Shown here: positions 8,155-15,547 of the stretch, one piece after another
Position numbering within the stretch: the stretch's first letter is position 1
Layout of the letters: each line of letters starts with the position of its first letter
NCBI GenBank assembly: GCA_001931905.2
Contig: MSJI02000450.1
Span: forward strand, 1 to 15,547
Length of the DNA: 15,547 bases
Source: Cladosporium sp. IMV 00045
Lineage: Eukaryota > Ascomycota > Dothideomycetes > Cladosporiales > Cladosporiaceae
Reading direction: 5' to 3'
Program-made: the position numbers and the translations under genes
Notes under the pieces: model-generated
What the model was told of the DNA's origin: nothing
Seen by the model: the letters and a program-made list of their open reading frames with translations, nothing else
Databases searched by the model: none

Positions 8155-9451
8155 ATGTTGCTTTTCCTGCTACCAACTCTGGCGTGCGGGCCCACGTTGT
8201 CGCACGCTGATCGTCGTGCACACGACCGCCACTTTGCGCCAAACCATATCCTTCGGGCGACATCTCAGAACATCACCGTTGATTGTCAGTCTCGCACTTC
8301 CGTTGTGATCAACGGGAGTGACCCTGGTCCAACAATTCGGCTGCGAGAAGGCGAAGTGCACTGGATTCGGGTGTACAACAATATCCTTGATCAAAACTTT
8401 ACGATCCACTGGCATGGGCTCTAACAGCGTTCAGCCCCGTTCTCGGACGGCACGCCCCAAGTTTCCCAATGGCCCATTGCACCCGGACAATTTTTCGACT
8501 ATGAAGCTGGATAAGGTTGGAGAAACGAGAACGCCGTCAAGATTGGTTTGTATATGCATTGCTGCAGTACGATGATTCAGATGTAGGCGGCCCGCAAGAA
8601 ATCCCCTCTGCGTCACCTATTCCTCTACCAACGACAGTGTATGACTGGCTCGAATATGCCTTCCAGCCGTTGGCATCATCGTTGGTTGACGATTTCCCTC
8701 GCTTTTCAACAAGGACCTTGAGGATCCAAGTGACTCAGCAGGGACTTTGGAATGGCAGCGATTTTTCGACCACGGCGAAGTGCGAGCTGAACAACAACTC
8801 TTGGACTGAAGACGTTCCTCAAACCCAATACCTCGTCGATCTCTATAAACATGGCGAGGCCGCCATGCCAAATTACGAAGCTGCCTTGGCCAACGGAGGA
8901 TGGGACCCAGCGAACCAAATATTTCCTGCCAGGGTTGGAGAGGTCATTGACATCATCTGGGAGAACAGCAACATTCCGACGCCTCAGTATCACACCCATC
9001 CCTCACATGTTCACGGCAGCCACGTATGGAACATTGGCAGCGGGAATGGAACTTATGACGCGATGAGCAATGCAAAGAAGTTGGAGGGATATGCACTAAT
9101 GAAGAGGGATACGACCTTGTTGTACAGGTACACGTCGACGGGTATAGCGGACAGTACAAGCGGGTGGAGGCTCAAGGTTGACGATGCGGGTATCTTCTCA
9201 ATGCATTGTCACAGTCTTCAGCATATGATCGTGGATAACTTATTACCACTCATCAACCTTGAAACCGTTTTTCGCTAATTTGTACATCTCTACGAGCAGG
9301 CATGCAGACGGTCTGGACTATGGGAAATGCATCTCAGATCACTGAGATGTTTCCTCAACCATATTCCACAGGTTACTTGGATTACGGAGGCTCAGCATAT
9401 GGGAACGCGACGTACGATCCCTTGGTAGCCCACTTTTTCCCAGACACGTGA
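8155..9451 (+). pseudogene. multicopper oxidase (laccase/ascorbate-oxidase-like) with nonsense codon, internal deletion and frame breaks
   Basis: Multicopper oxidases oxidise phenols, metals or ascorbate with reduction of O2 to water. This one would be secreted: it starts with a signal peptide (MLLFLLPTLACGPTLSHA). The first cupredoxin piece runs to FTIHWHGL (copper ligands H85, H87), then an in-frame TAA at 8422. The same frame continues past the stop with family sequence (QRSAPFSDGTPQVSQWPIAP, GQFFDYE) to about 8504. Family sequence resumes in another frame near 8541 (WFVYALLQYDD) in the third domain, so the rest of domain 1 and all of domain 2 are missing, some 250-300 codons. The third domain keeps HPSHVHG and HCHSLQHM, then a third frame at about 9299-9451 gives GMQTVWTMGNAS to the C-terminus (AHFFPDT, stop TGA 9449). 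Intron-like ends exist near 9231 and 9299 but their spacing does not restore the frame. The gene is not functional. Confidence 0.85.
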
Positions 9452-10213
9452 TAAGCGCCACCATAGGGTCCTTCTGCTTGCATACGGAAGATTCCTTCGT
9501 CGAGACAACCAGCATCGGTTGTATTGATGTGTGGTCTGTAACAACGAAACTTGGCGCTACATCGTCTATTAGCATCAGCCATGAATTCCTCACCATCTCA
9601 CACGCTTAAACGCGAACATATGATTTTCACAGTTCAAGTTCATCGCATACGGAAACGACTGGGCTCCTGAGCCGAAATACCGTGCTGACTCAATCGCGCC
9701 AGGATGGCTGTCAACCCGTGATTATCGTAGCTATATCCACGGGTTAAGAAGATACAAGCTTCTAATTAGTCTTGCCACAGCTCACAGTAAAATCAGTAAA
9801 TGTAACCAATTAGCAAACAAAACGACATTACTCAAAAAGCTAGCTAGACCACGGCTTATCTACCTTTCTGCCGTTGCTAGTGATTTTATCCAAACTTCAT
9901 GGGGTTTCGTATTTTGGGATGTTTCATGTGTTTTCTCTTTAAATCCGTACCTCGTCTCATGTTGCATGCGAAGTCGGGCGGAGACATTTGGGAAACGGTA
10001 CCATGTCCGGGAAGTTCTACCACGGTCATCTTGTGGTTATAAACTGGGAAACCAGTCCGGAAATTCAGAGACGGGTATCTGGCTTCGAAGAAGGAGAAGG
10101 GAGGTATAGTCGTCTCAAGAGTACCTGTAAAGTTGAGATAGGCAAAGAGAGTTTCCTCCTGTTCTCTCAATCAGTACGAGGCCTGGATTTCTCCCTAGGC
10201 GAACCGCTCTTCA
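9452..10213. other. region without an assignable gene; contains a long stop-free stretch
   Basis: A plus-strand frame is free of stops for 161 codons (9624-10106). It has no early ATG and starts just after a splice-acceptor-like TTTTCACAG ending at 9632. Its first 35 or so codons look protein-like (FKFIAYGNDWAPEPKYRADS, then IAPGWLSTRDY); the rest is AT-rich and less convincing. On the minus strand, about 9536-9455 encodes a short protein-like segment (CLDEGIFRMQAEGPYGGAY) preceded by an acceptor-like TTACAG. I recognise neither. They may be exons of decayed genes. Confidence 0.3.
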
Positions 10214-10855
10214 CTAGTACCGTATTCCAAGATCTTTGCCCTCGCGTCGACCTCTATTACTATCAAGCACCAGTAATGTTCCTGCAAAAACAACACTTAT
10301 GCAGGCCGCAGCCATCGGAGTCACCCCGGCCGCATTTGGCTGGAATAAAGCTTGCCGCATCAAGAAAAGGGAGCTGAAGTATCTTTGCGTGCCGTATGCT
10401 ACACAAAGACTACGACCGCCGACAAGCACGGCAGCGGCTATCCTAATATTGCGGTTCTCAAGCTGCAATAAATGAAGCGAAGTCGCAGCGAAGGCTTCAA
10501 CCTTCTCCAAAGCGATCCCGAGGGCGATGAAACCAAGGCCGCTTCTGGCCCAGGCCAGGAAAGTTCGTTCGCCCGCAAGTAAATCGCGTGCCACAGAGCC
10601 AGTGTTCTGCAGGGGTTTCGCGCGGAGCTGTGAGAACATCGCGCGAAACATTTTTGAAAGGGGTTTTCTCTTCTTTTGACGTCTTGTCCCGATACGATTC
10701 CGGTTCAGTGATCGCGGCTTGCCGATGTTCGAATGATCAAAGGTTGATCTGCGAGGCGGTGCAATTGGAGAACTAAAGGTAAAACGTTGTCTAACAAAAA
10801 TGCTAGGTTTTGGAAGCGCTATAGCAAGACAAGGCAGGTGGGACAAGTTGGACAT
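10214..10855 (-). CDS. DUF202-domain small membrane protein
   Basis: The 213-residue protein carries a DUF202 domain, a small membrane domain found in bacteria and fungi with no settled function. The signature is LQNTGSVARDLLAGERTFLA (82-101), followed by a first hydrophobic segment (about 104-118). A second (about 137-155) and a third (about 178-197) give the usual three-helix layout. Residues 1-80 are basic and Ser/Pro-rich without acidic clusters, like a mitochondrial presequence or simply an overlong start. Met69 (10651) is an alternative start that would leave a compact 145-residue protein. The gene has no intron. A LINE fragment begins roughly 120 bp upstream of its start, inside the presumed promoter. 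Confidence 0.75.
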   Translation of the reverse strand: MSNLSHLPCLAIALPKPSIFVRQRFTFSSPIAPPRRSTFDHSNIGKPRSLNRNRIGTRRQKKRKPLSKMFRAMFSQLRAKPLQNTGSVARDLLAGERTFLAWARSGLGFIALGIALEKVEAFAATSLHLLQLENRNIRIAAAVLVGGRSLCVAYGTQRYFSSLFLMRQALFQPNAAGVTPMAAACISVVFAGTLLVLDSNRGRREGKDLGIRY

Positions 10856-10975
10856 GTAACGAGATGTGTGTAAAGTAAATGTAAGATAACGATAGGGGGT
10901 GGGAAATTGCGGACCGGAGGCTCAATAACGTCACAATGGCAACAATGGTTCGACATAGACCCCGAGCTGACATGA
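10856..10975. promoter_or_regulatory. short upstream region of the DUF202 gene up to the LINE junction
   Basis: About 120 bp lie between the DUF202 start codon and the first sequence resembling LINE ORF2. No TATA box is clear. The exact junction is not visible, because the in-frame stop at 10973 marks only the outer limit of the retrotransposon frame. Confidence 0.35.
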
Positions 10976-12412
10976 CTCCAAATCGCTGCATCGGTGTGGT
11001 ACGCGCCGTCACGCATAGGTGTCAAGAGGCATGTAGTCGCGCTCGAACGGGTGCAACGGCTTGCCTCAAGACTGATATTGCGTGCATACAAGTCGGTAGC
11101 GATGCTCGTTTTGCAGAGCGAAGCAAAGCTACAGTCCGTGTCCGACAGGCTACACGAACGAGTCTCAAACCATCTGACGAAATTATGTGCACTTCCTCTG
11201 GATCACCCGATACAGCGGTGCATATCATGGTTTCAACGACAAGGCTCGGCGTTTCCTAGCCCGTTGAGGGCAGTTTACGAAAAGTATGAGACGCAAGTGG
11301 AGCCAGAGACGGGCTTACGGATCAGTGAACGACCCTCGTGGGTAATGCCGCCATGGCAGACCCTGAAGGGGTCAGTCCTATACATCGAGCCCGACGAAGC
11401 GATACAGCTGTGTCGCTCTCTTCGCTTCCGGGGTGCCTACCTGTATTATGCAGCCGCAGAGATACAGGATGAGCAAATCGGTGCAGCATCAATCATCAAG
11501 TATCGTATGACGACTGGCGCGGTCAAGCAACAGGCGATCGCGGAGACTTCGACGTGCTCACTTGTCAGCGCTGAGCTGACTGCCATACTGTACGCTCTCG
11601 AGCATGCAAGGGACACGCTACGCAAGACAGCGCATGTCTACGTGGCAACAACGAGTAGAGAGGCACTGTCAGCCATCGAGAAGGGGCACAATGTGGGATG
11701 CGGGAGAGAAGTGGTGCCCAAGATCGCGGATGCCGTCCTTGAAATGGAGGGAGTCGGTCATCGAGTGACAGTCTTTCTCGTTCCTGGTGACAAAGGTATC
11801 CGCGGTGTTGCTGAAGCAAAACAGGCAGCAAGATCAGTCATCGATAACGGCAGCGAACTCATAGCCGCCCCGGCCGAGAGGGTGCGCGAGCTGTCAGGAG
11901 TGCTGCGCTTGGTCAAGGCAGAGCGGGCCAAGGGTCTGCATACGAATGAGGACGATGTCTGCGTGAAGTACTACACGTGGAAGATGGACAAGGCTTGGTC
12001 GGGCAAGCACACGCTCCACCTCTACGGAGCGCTGTCTTCCGACGAGGCCTCCATCTTGGTGCAGGCTCGGACGGAGCACTGTGGGCTGAACGCCTGTCTT
12101 TTCAGGAAGAAGCTCGCATACAGTCCGGCATGCGAGTGCGGACGCGGCGACGAGACAGTGCTACACGTGCTGCTGCGCTGCGAGAGGTATGCTGAGGTCC
12201 GCAAGGCGTTGCGGGAAGCAGCAGGCGACAGGTGGGGGGACGCTTCATACTTGCTAGGAGGATGGAGCGGTCGTAAGGACGCAAGGACGGGCAAGTTCGT
12301 GGATGGCCCACGCGAAAGTTGGAAGCCGGAACTGAAGGTCGTCAGAGCTTCCATCCGTTTTCTTTATCAGACTGGCAGACTATCTCGTTCTTCGGACATG
12401 AGGGTCGAGTGA
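10976..12412 (+). pseudogene. LINE ORF2 C-terminal part: RT thumb, RNase H-like domain, CCHC finger
   Basis: The frame is open for about 478 codons after a TGA at 10973. It has no start of its own, so it is a truncated ORF2. Counting residues from the GTG at 10994, it begins with SVWYAPSRIGVKRHVVALERV, cut short here as SVWYAPSRIG, typical of sequence just after the RT catalytic core. An RNase H-like domain covers about 145-280. Only the Glu of AELTAIL (194) is kept. The usual Asp positions read YYAAAE, YVATTSREAL and GVAEAKQAAR, and the GHxG His reads PGDKG. A CX1CX8HX4C finger (C380, C382, H391, C396), common at the end of fungal LINE ORF2, follows. The family-like tail RASIRFLYQTGRLS ends at TGA 12410. 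Confidence 0.82.
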
Positions 12413-12519
12413 GGTGTTGGCTAATCTCTCGGGTCATGAGTGCTAAGGCGGTGTTCATTGTAATGTTAGGCAGCGATTAGGGACGGCTCATACGGTCTCC
12501 GTGCATAGCCTGAATGAGA

Positions 12520-12543
12520 ATCATCATCATCATCATCATCATC
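12520..12543. repeat. (ATC)8 microsatellite at the LINE-LINE junction
   Basis: Eight perfect ATC units form the 3' tail of LINE copy A and adjoin the 5' end of copy B. LINE tails of this kind are made by slippage of the reverse transcriptase during priming. The tract is readable in the ORF1 frame as eight Ile codons, but ORF1 most likely starts later, at 12589. Confidence 0.9.
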
Positions 12544-12588
12544 CAAATCTCCGGACTTTTCCTTGGCACTACCAGAAAAAAAACTGTT

Positions 12589-14130
12589 ATGAATGAAATC
12601 ACTCAAAACGATGTTGTTGCTGTAGGGGGAGGAGGTGTTCGACGCGGGGAAGGTGTCGGAGCTCGAAGCTCCACGCCCGCTGTCGCCGCTGGCGCCGCCG
12701 CTGATGTGGGGTCGGAGGGCGGAGGGGGTGCGGAGTGGCAAATGGTGACGAGGGGGAAAGCGAAGGCAGCAGGGGTGAAGAGGACGACGACGAGGGTCAG
12801 ACCGAGTGTGGTGGAAGGAGAGGAGAACTCGCAGCAGGCCACGCCTGGCTTCGAGGCGGCCTCAACTGCAGTGCGCAAAAGAAAAGCTGAAGACAGCGTC
12901 AACGACAAGCTTGCAGCGATGGCGGATGCCATCGCGCAGCTGGTGATGGTTCAGAAGCAGATGGCAGAGAGCCACAAGGCACTCCTGGAAAGCAACAAGA
13001 CCATGATGGAGACGATCAAGGCTCAGGCCAAAGAGATCAAGACGCAGGGCGAGGAGATCAAGGCCTTGCGGGCACTGATCGAAGACAGCGCGAGCCAGAG
13101 AACGTACAGCGAGGTCGCTGCAAATAGTGGCACTTCAGTGAGCCCGCAGACCTCCCAGACCAGGTCTCCATCTACAGGCAGTTCACCTAGCCGGAACGAC
13201 AAACCCCAGGTGCAAGACGAACGAGCAGTGTCGATAGACATGGGCAGGTTCAAGGGCGCAAAGAACAACTACAACAGCATCAGAGATGGCCTACGTGACG
13301 GACTCAAAGTCAACAAGGTCACAGAAAAGCTGACAATCAAGTGTCTGCGACCTGGCCCAGGCGACAGGATCGATGTGGTGTTCGCTGACAAGGACGAAGC
13401 CAACAAGGCGAAGCAGCACACTCGCTGGCTGACGTCGAGCCTGACTGGCGCGCGCGTCAAAGGCGAGCAGTGGTACCCAGTGAAGGTTGACAGTGTCGTG
13501 AAGCAGTGTGTACTGGACCAGGATGCGAACGACGGTAAGACTCTTCAGAAGGACTTTGCGAAAGACTTTAAGGCAGACAACAGCTGCGAGACGGCAGAAT
13601 GTACTGTGATGAAAGCCACCTGGCTAAGTAAGGTTGATGCGAAGAAGAAGGTAGGGTCGATGGTGGTCTGGCTGAAGAGTAAGGTCGACGCAGACTACCT
13701 GCTGCGAACAGGAACAGCTATGTTCGGCGCGACAGACGCATTCTGCTCACCTTTCATTGTCAGGGACAACAGCGGTCCTTGCTACCACTGCAACAGGTAC
13801 GGACACAAGCAGGCATCTTGCACCAGCCAGATCAGATGTGCTATCTGCTCGAAAGGTCACCGTCGGGACGAATGCATGAACAAAGACAGCCCGAAGTGCC
13901 CGGCGTGCGGCGACGCACACACGGTGTTCGACTGGGCGTGCAAGCTGCACCCGCAGCACTACCGACACGTCGGACAGCACAAGGCTAGGATGAGGCAGGG
14001 CCCGAGCAGTGCTGCCATGGATGTCGACATGTACGGTAGTGCGCAGGAAAGCCCGACTAATGCATCGAGTGTCAGCGGTGGGGCACAGGTCGCAAGCACG
14101 TCGATTGCACCCAGCACCACCTCATGTTAG
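12589..14130 (+). CDS. LINE ORF1 (gag-like RNA-binding protein, three zinc knuckles)
   Basis: The 513-residue ORF1 product is expected to bind and package the element's RNA. The N-terminus (1-100) is Gly/Ala/Arg-rich and probably disordered. A coiled coil covers about 106-167 (heptads with KLAAMADAIAQL to KALRALIEDS), for multimerisation. An RRM-like region spans about 225-375. Three zinc knuckles follow: CX2CX4HX4C (398-411), CX2CX3HX4C (417-429) and CX2CX3HX6C (437-451). The last 60 residues are Ser/Thr-rich. The ATG at 12589 was chosen because the longer frame from 12514 begins with Ile codons from the microsatellite, which belongs to the upstream copy. The stop overlaps the ORF2 start. 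The frame is fully open. Confidence 0.88.
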   Translation: MNEITQNDVVAVGGGGVRRGEGVGARSSTPAVAAGAAADVGSEGGGGAEWQMVTRGKAKAAGVKRTTTRVRPSVVEGEENSQQATPGFEAASTAVRKRKAEDSVNDKLAAMADAIAQLVMVQKQMAESHKALLESNKTMMETIKAQAKEIKTQGEEIKALRALIEDSASQRTYSEVAANSGTSVSPQTSQTRSPSTGSSPSRNDKPQVQDERAVSIDMGRFKGAKNNYNSIRDGLRDGLKVNKVTEKLTIKCLRPGPGDRIDVVFADKDEANKAKQHTRWLTSSLTGARVKGEQWYPVKVDSVVKQCVLDQDANDGKTLQKDFAKDFKADNSCETAECTVMKATWLSKVDAKKKVGSMVVWLKSKVDADYLLRTGTAMFGATDAFCSPFIVRDNSGPCYHCNRYGHKQASCTSQIRCAICSKGHRRDECMNKDSPKCPACGDAHTVFDWACKLHPQHYRHVGQHKARMRQGPSSAAMDVDMYGSAQESPTNASSVSGGAQVASTSIAPSTTSC

Positions 14131-15223
14131 GGCAGTTCAAGGTACTACACGTGAACATCGGGAAGCGTAAGACGGCGCACTGGAGTTTGTTCTGCGACGA
14201 GAGCTTGGCGGGTTTCGATGCTCTCGCGGTGGTCGAACCGTATATCTACGAAGGTCTAGACACTGGCAAGCCGGCGTTTCCAGTCGAGCGGAATTGGCAG
14301 TCATTTGTACCCGACGTGAGACATGAAGGAGAGGCGCGGTATGCGTACCGGGCTGCTATCTGGGTGAACAAAAGGCACGCTGCGCAACAGGTGGTCGTGT
14401 CCTCTAGCGATGTGGTGGCGGTTTCCATTCCAACGAAGCGCGGCGTCGCACTGATTGTGGCTGCATACGATGTAAAGTGCACTGATAGCCAAGCGGCGAA
14501 CGAAGAGCGGCTTCGGGCAAAGCTGCAAAGCATCGACAGGGCGTACAATGGGGTGAAGAGCAGCAGTAGGGGTGCTCAAGTCGACTTGCTGCTATGTGCA
14601 GACTTCAACCGCCACCACGAACTGTGGGGTGGTGCTCAGGCATTTGGAGAGTCCGGTCGTACCGACGAGGCTGAGCCTATCATCGACTTCATGCAGGAAA
14701 AGGCACTCATTTCACTGCTTCCGCCAGGTACAGCGACCTGGGAGCACTACAACGGTTCTACTTGCTCCACTATAGACGTCTTGCTAGCAACTAGCGGCTT
14801 AGGCGAGGAGTGTGAGTACTGCGGAATTCATCAAGTTGATCACGGGTCTGATCACAAAGCAATACGGGCCCATTTCATGGTGGACACGACCGAGCGGCAG
14901 GAGAAGCGACAAAAGAGAATGTACGACAAAGCGGATTGGAAAAAGATACGCGAGGCAGTATTGGCAAGGGTAGCGGAGAAATTCAGCCTACACGCATTAT
15001 CCTCCAAGCATGATTTAGAGGGAGCCGTGGAAAGGTTGGAGGCGGTGGTCAACGGGGTTCTGGAAGAGCATGTTGCGAGGGCGCGACCGTCGCCATACGC
15101 CAAGCGATGGTGGACTGACAAGCTGAAGACCCTACGGCTCTCATTGAGCGCAGCGCGGAACCATTTGACTGCAGTCAGACGTAGAAATGGAGATGTGGCG
15201 GAAGCTGCTGCCAGTGTCCAGCT
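14124..15223 (+). CDS. LINE ORF2, endonuclease portion, interrupted by insertion
   Basis: ORF2 encodes the apurinic-type endonuclease and reverse transcriptase that nick the target and copy the RNA. Only the first 366 or so codons are present. The endonuclease residues are all visible: N11 (VNIG), E38 (VVEPY), D160 and N162 (CADFNRHH), D218 (STIDVLLA), and S242, D243, H244 (DHGSDHKAI). The linker to RT begins with PYAKRWWTDKL (324-334), as in fungal Tad1-like elements. After Q366 the reading continues into unrelated sequence and ends at TGA 15315. The ATG lies in ATGTTAG, overlapping the ORF1 stop by 7 nt in the -1 frame, which fits termination-reinitiation. Confidence 0.87.
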
Positions 15224-15240
15224 CAGTGCTGTTATTGGTT

Positions 15241-15322
15241 CGGTTGGTGCTGGTTCTATGGTCAAACCGACACCAACCGGCAACTCGACATGTGTGAACC
15301 ATTTGACCAGATGGTGAACCAT
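15241..15322. repeat. subterminal repeats of the nested hAT-like element
   Basis: CGGTTGGTG (15241-15249) and CACCAACCG (15271-15279) form a perfect 9-bp inverted repeat with a 21-nt spacer. GTGAACCAT occurs twice, at 15294-15302 and 15314-15322, 20 bp apart. Such motifs near the terminus are likely transposase-binding sites. Confidence 0.55.
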
Positions 15323-15378
15323 GACCGAATCAGGAAAATTATGTCAAAATGTTGAGAAAATCATGTTAAGACTGCCCA

Positions 15379-15547
15379 TCATGCCTGCGCGTGGTAGTAG
15401 TCAGCCTCGATAGCCTCCTGCGCATCAAATGGACTGACATCAACATCGATGTCATCCTTGTTCTTCATACGCCGCGGTGCCGGTGTTCCCAACCATTGTC
15501 GCACGAGCTCGAGGACCTCAATCAGATCGCATTTGAGGCTGTTACGA
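15379..15547 (-). CDS. hAT-like transposase, C-terminal end (partial)
   Basis: The frame enters from the window edge and ends at TGA (15381-15379), giving 55 residues. The segment RNSLKCDLIEVLELVRQWL lines up without gaps with RYQLKTDIIEADQCVKSWF near the C-terminus of the hAT transposase at the left of this window. This is the last helix of the hAT dimerisation region. An acidic tail follows (KNKDDIDVDVSPFDAQEAIE). The rest of the protein is outside the window. Confidence 0.55.
   Translation of the reverse strand, partial: RNSLKCDLIEVLELVRQWLGTPAPRRMKNKDDIDVDVSPFDAQEAIEADYYHAQA

Larger units (their letters stand above)
10976..12543 (+). mobile_element. 5'-truncated Tad1/I-like LINE retrotransposon, copy A
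   Basis: The piece contains only the end of ORF2 (after the RT core), a 3' UTR of about 107 bp, and a terminal (ATC)8 tract. A sharp 5' cut with an intact 3' end is the usual product of incomplete target-primed reverse transcription. Copy B starts directly at the repeat tract, so the downstream target duplication of copy A is not at the junction. Confidence 0.8.
12544..15223 (+). mobile_element. Tad1/I-like LINE retrotransposon, copy B, interrupted by a hAT-like element
   Basis: The copy begins right after the (ATC)8 tract with a leader of only about 45 bp. It has a complete ORF1 and the start of ORF2 with the full endonuclease domain. It stops at 15223, where a CAGTG-starting sequence unrelated to LINE ORF2 begins. 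RT and later domains are not in the window and may continue beyond the inserted element. Confidence 0.82.
15224..15547 (-). mobile_element. second hAT-like DNA transposon nested in the LINE (end outside window)
   Basis: LINE ORF2 homology is lost at about 15224, where sequence starts CAGTGCTGTTATTGG, a plausible hAT terminus. It is followed by repeats (a CGGTTGGTG/CACCAACCG inverted pair and a GTGAACCAT direct pair) and by a minus-strand frame ending at 15379 that matches the hAT transposase tail. The element's other end lies beyond 15547. GTCCAGCT (15216-15223) would be one side of an 8-bp target duplication. Confidence 0.6.

Noticed and set aside
9231..9299. Intron joining the last oxidase exon
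   Set aside because: A GT and a CAG can be found, but the 69-nt length keeps the wrong frame for the GMQTVW exon, so an indel must also be assumed.
11022..12354. Several minus-strand and off-frame open frames over the LINE ORF2 fragment
   Set aside because: They shadow the plus-strand frame, which has clear RNase H-like and zinc-finger blocks; none shows its own motif.
12514..12588. N-terminal extension of LINE ORF1 with eight Ile codons
   Set aside because: The codons are the (ATC)8 tail of the upstream LINE copy read by chance; the element's own start is at 12589.
1..15547. tRNA, rRNA, CRISPR array or prokaryotic operon signals
   Set aside because: I saw no cloverleaf with TTCRANNC box, no rRNA-like tracts and no regularly spaced repeats; splice sites and mobile elements are eukaryotic.

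Overview
The window looks like nuclear DNA of a filamentous ascomycete (Pezizomycotina, perhaps Dothideomycetes). The grounds are a 53-nt intron with GTGAGT donor, CTGAC branch site and CAG acceptor, mitochondrial-type N-termini on oxidative enzymes, fungal-type hAT and Tad1/I-like LINE elements, and fungal-type membrane protein families. The species is inferred, not identified.

Layout. (1) 1 to about 3075: a hAT DNA transposon on +, with subterminal CAACCC/GGGTTG repeats and a transposase split by one +1 frameshift near 1634-1640. (2) 3076-3407: spacer with a possible fragment of a membrane-protein gene. (3) 3408-10855: a single-copy gene island. A Blh/ETHE1-type persulfide dioxygenase (-) and a sulfide:quinone oxidoreductase (+) are transcribed divergently from a 434-bp shared promoter that carries a perfect 10-bp inverted repeat. 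They are followed by a DUF1275 membrane protein (-), a broken multicopper oxidase gene (+) and a DUF202 membrane protein (-). (4) 10976-12543: the 3' end of a 5'-truncated LINE (end of ORF2, RNase H-like domain, CCHC finger, 3' UTR) ending in (ATC)8. (5) 12544-15223: a second LINE starts directly at that tract, with ORF1 (coiled coil, three zinc knuckles) and ORF2 (intact endonuclease) overlapping at ATGTTAG. (6) 15224 to the end: a second hAT-like element inserted into that ORF2, its transposase tail on the minus strand.

How the genes work together. SQR oxidises H2S at the inner mitochondrial membrane, passes electrons to ubiquinone and makes persulfide. The dioxygenase oxidises glutathione persulfide to sulfite. 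The divergent pair therefore forms a two-step mitochondrial sulfide-detoxification module. Any link to the DUF1275, multicopper oxidase and DUF202 genes rests only on position. The island is bordered by transposons on both sides. The LINE and hAT reading frames are largely open, so repeat-induced point mutation has not visibly damaged them.
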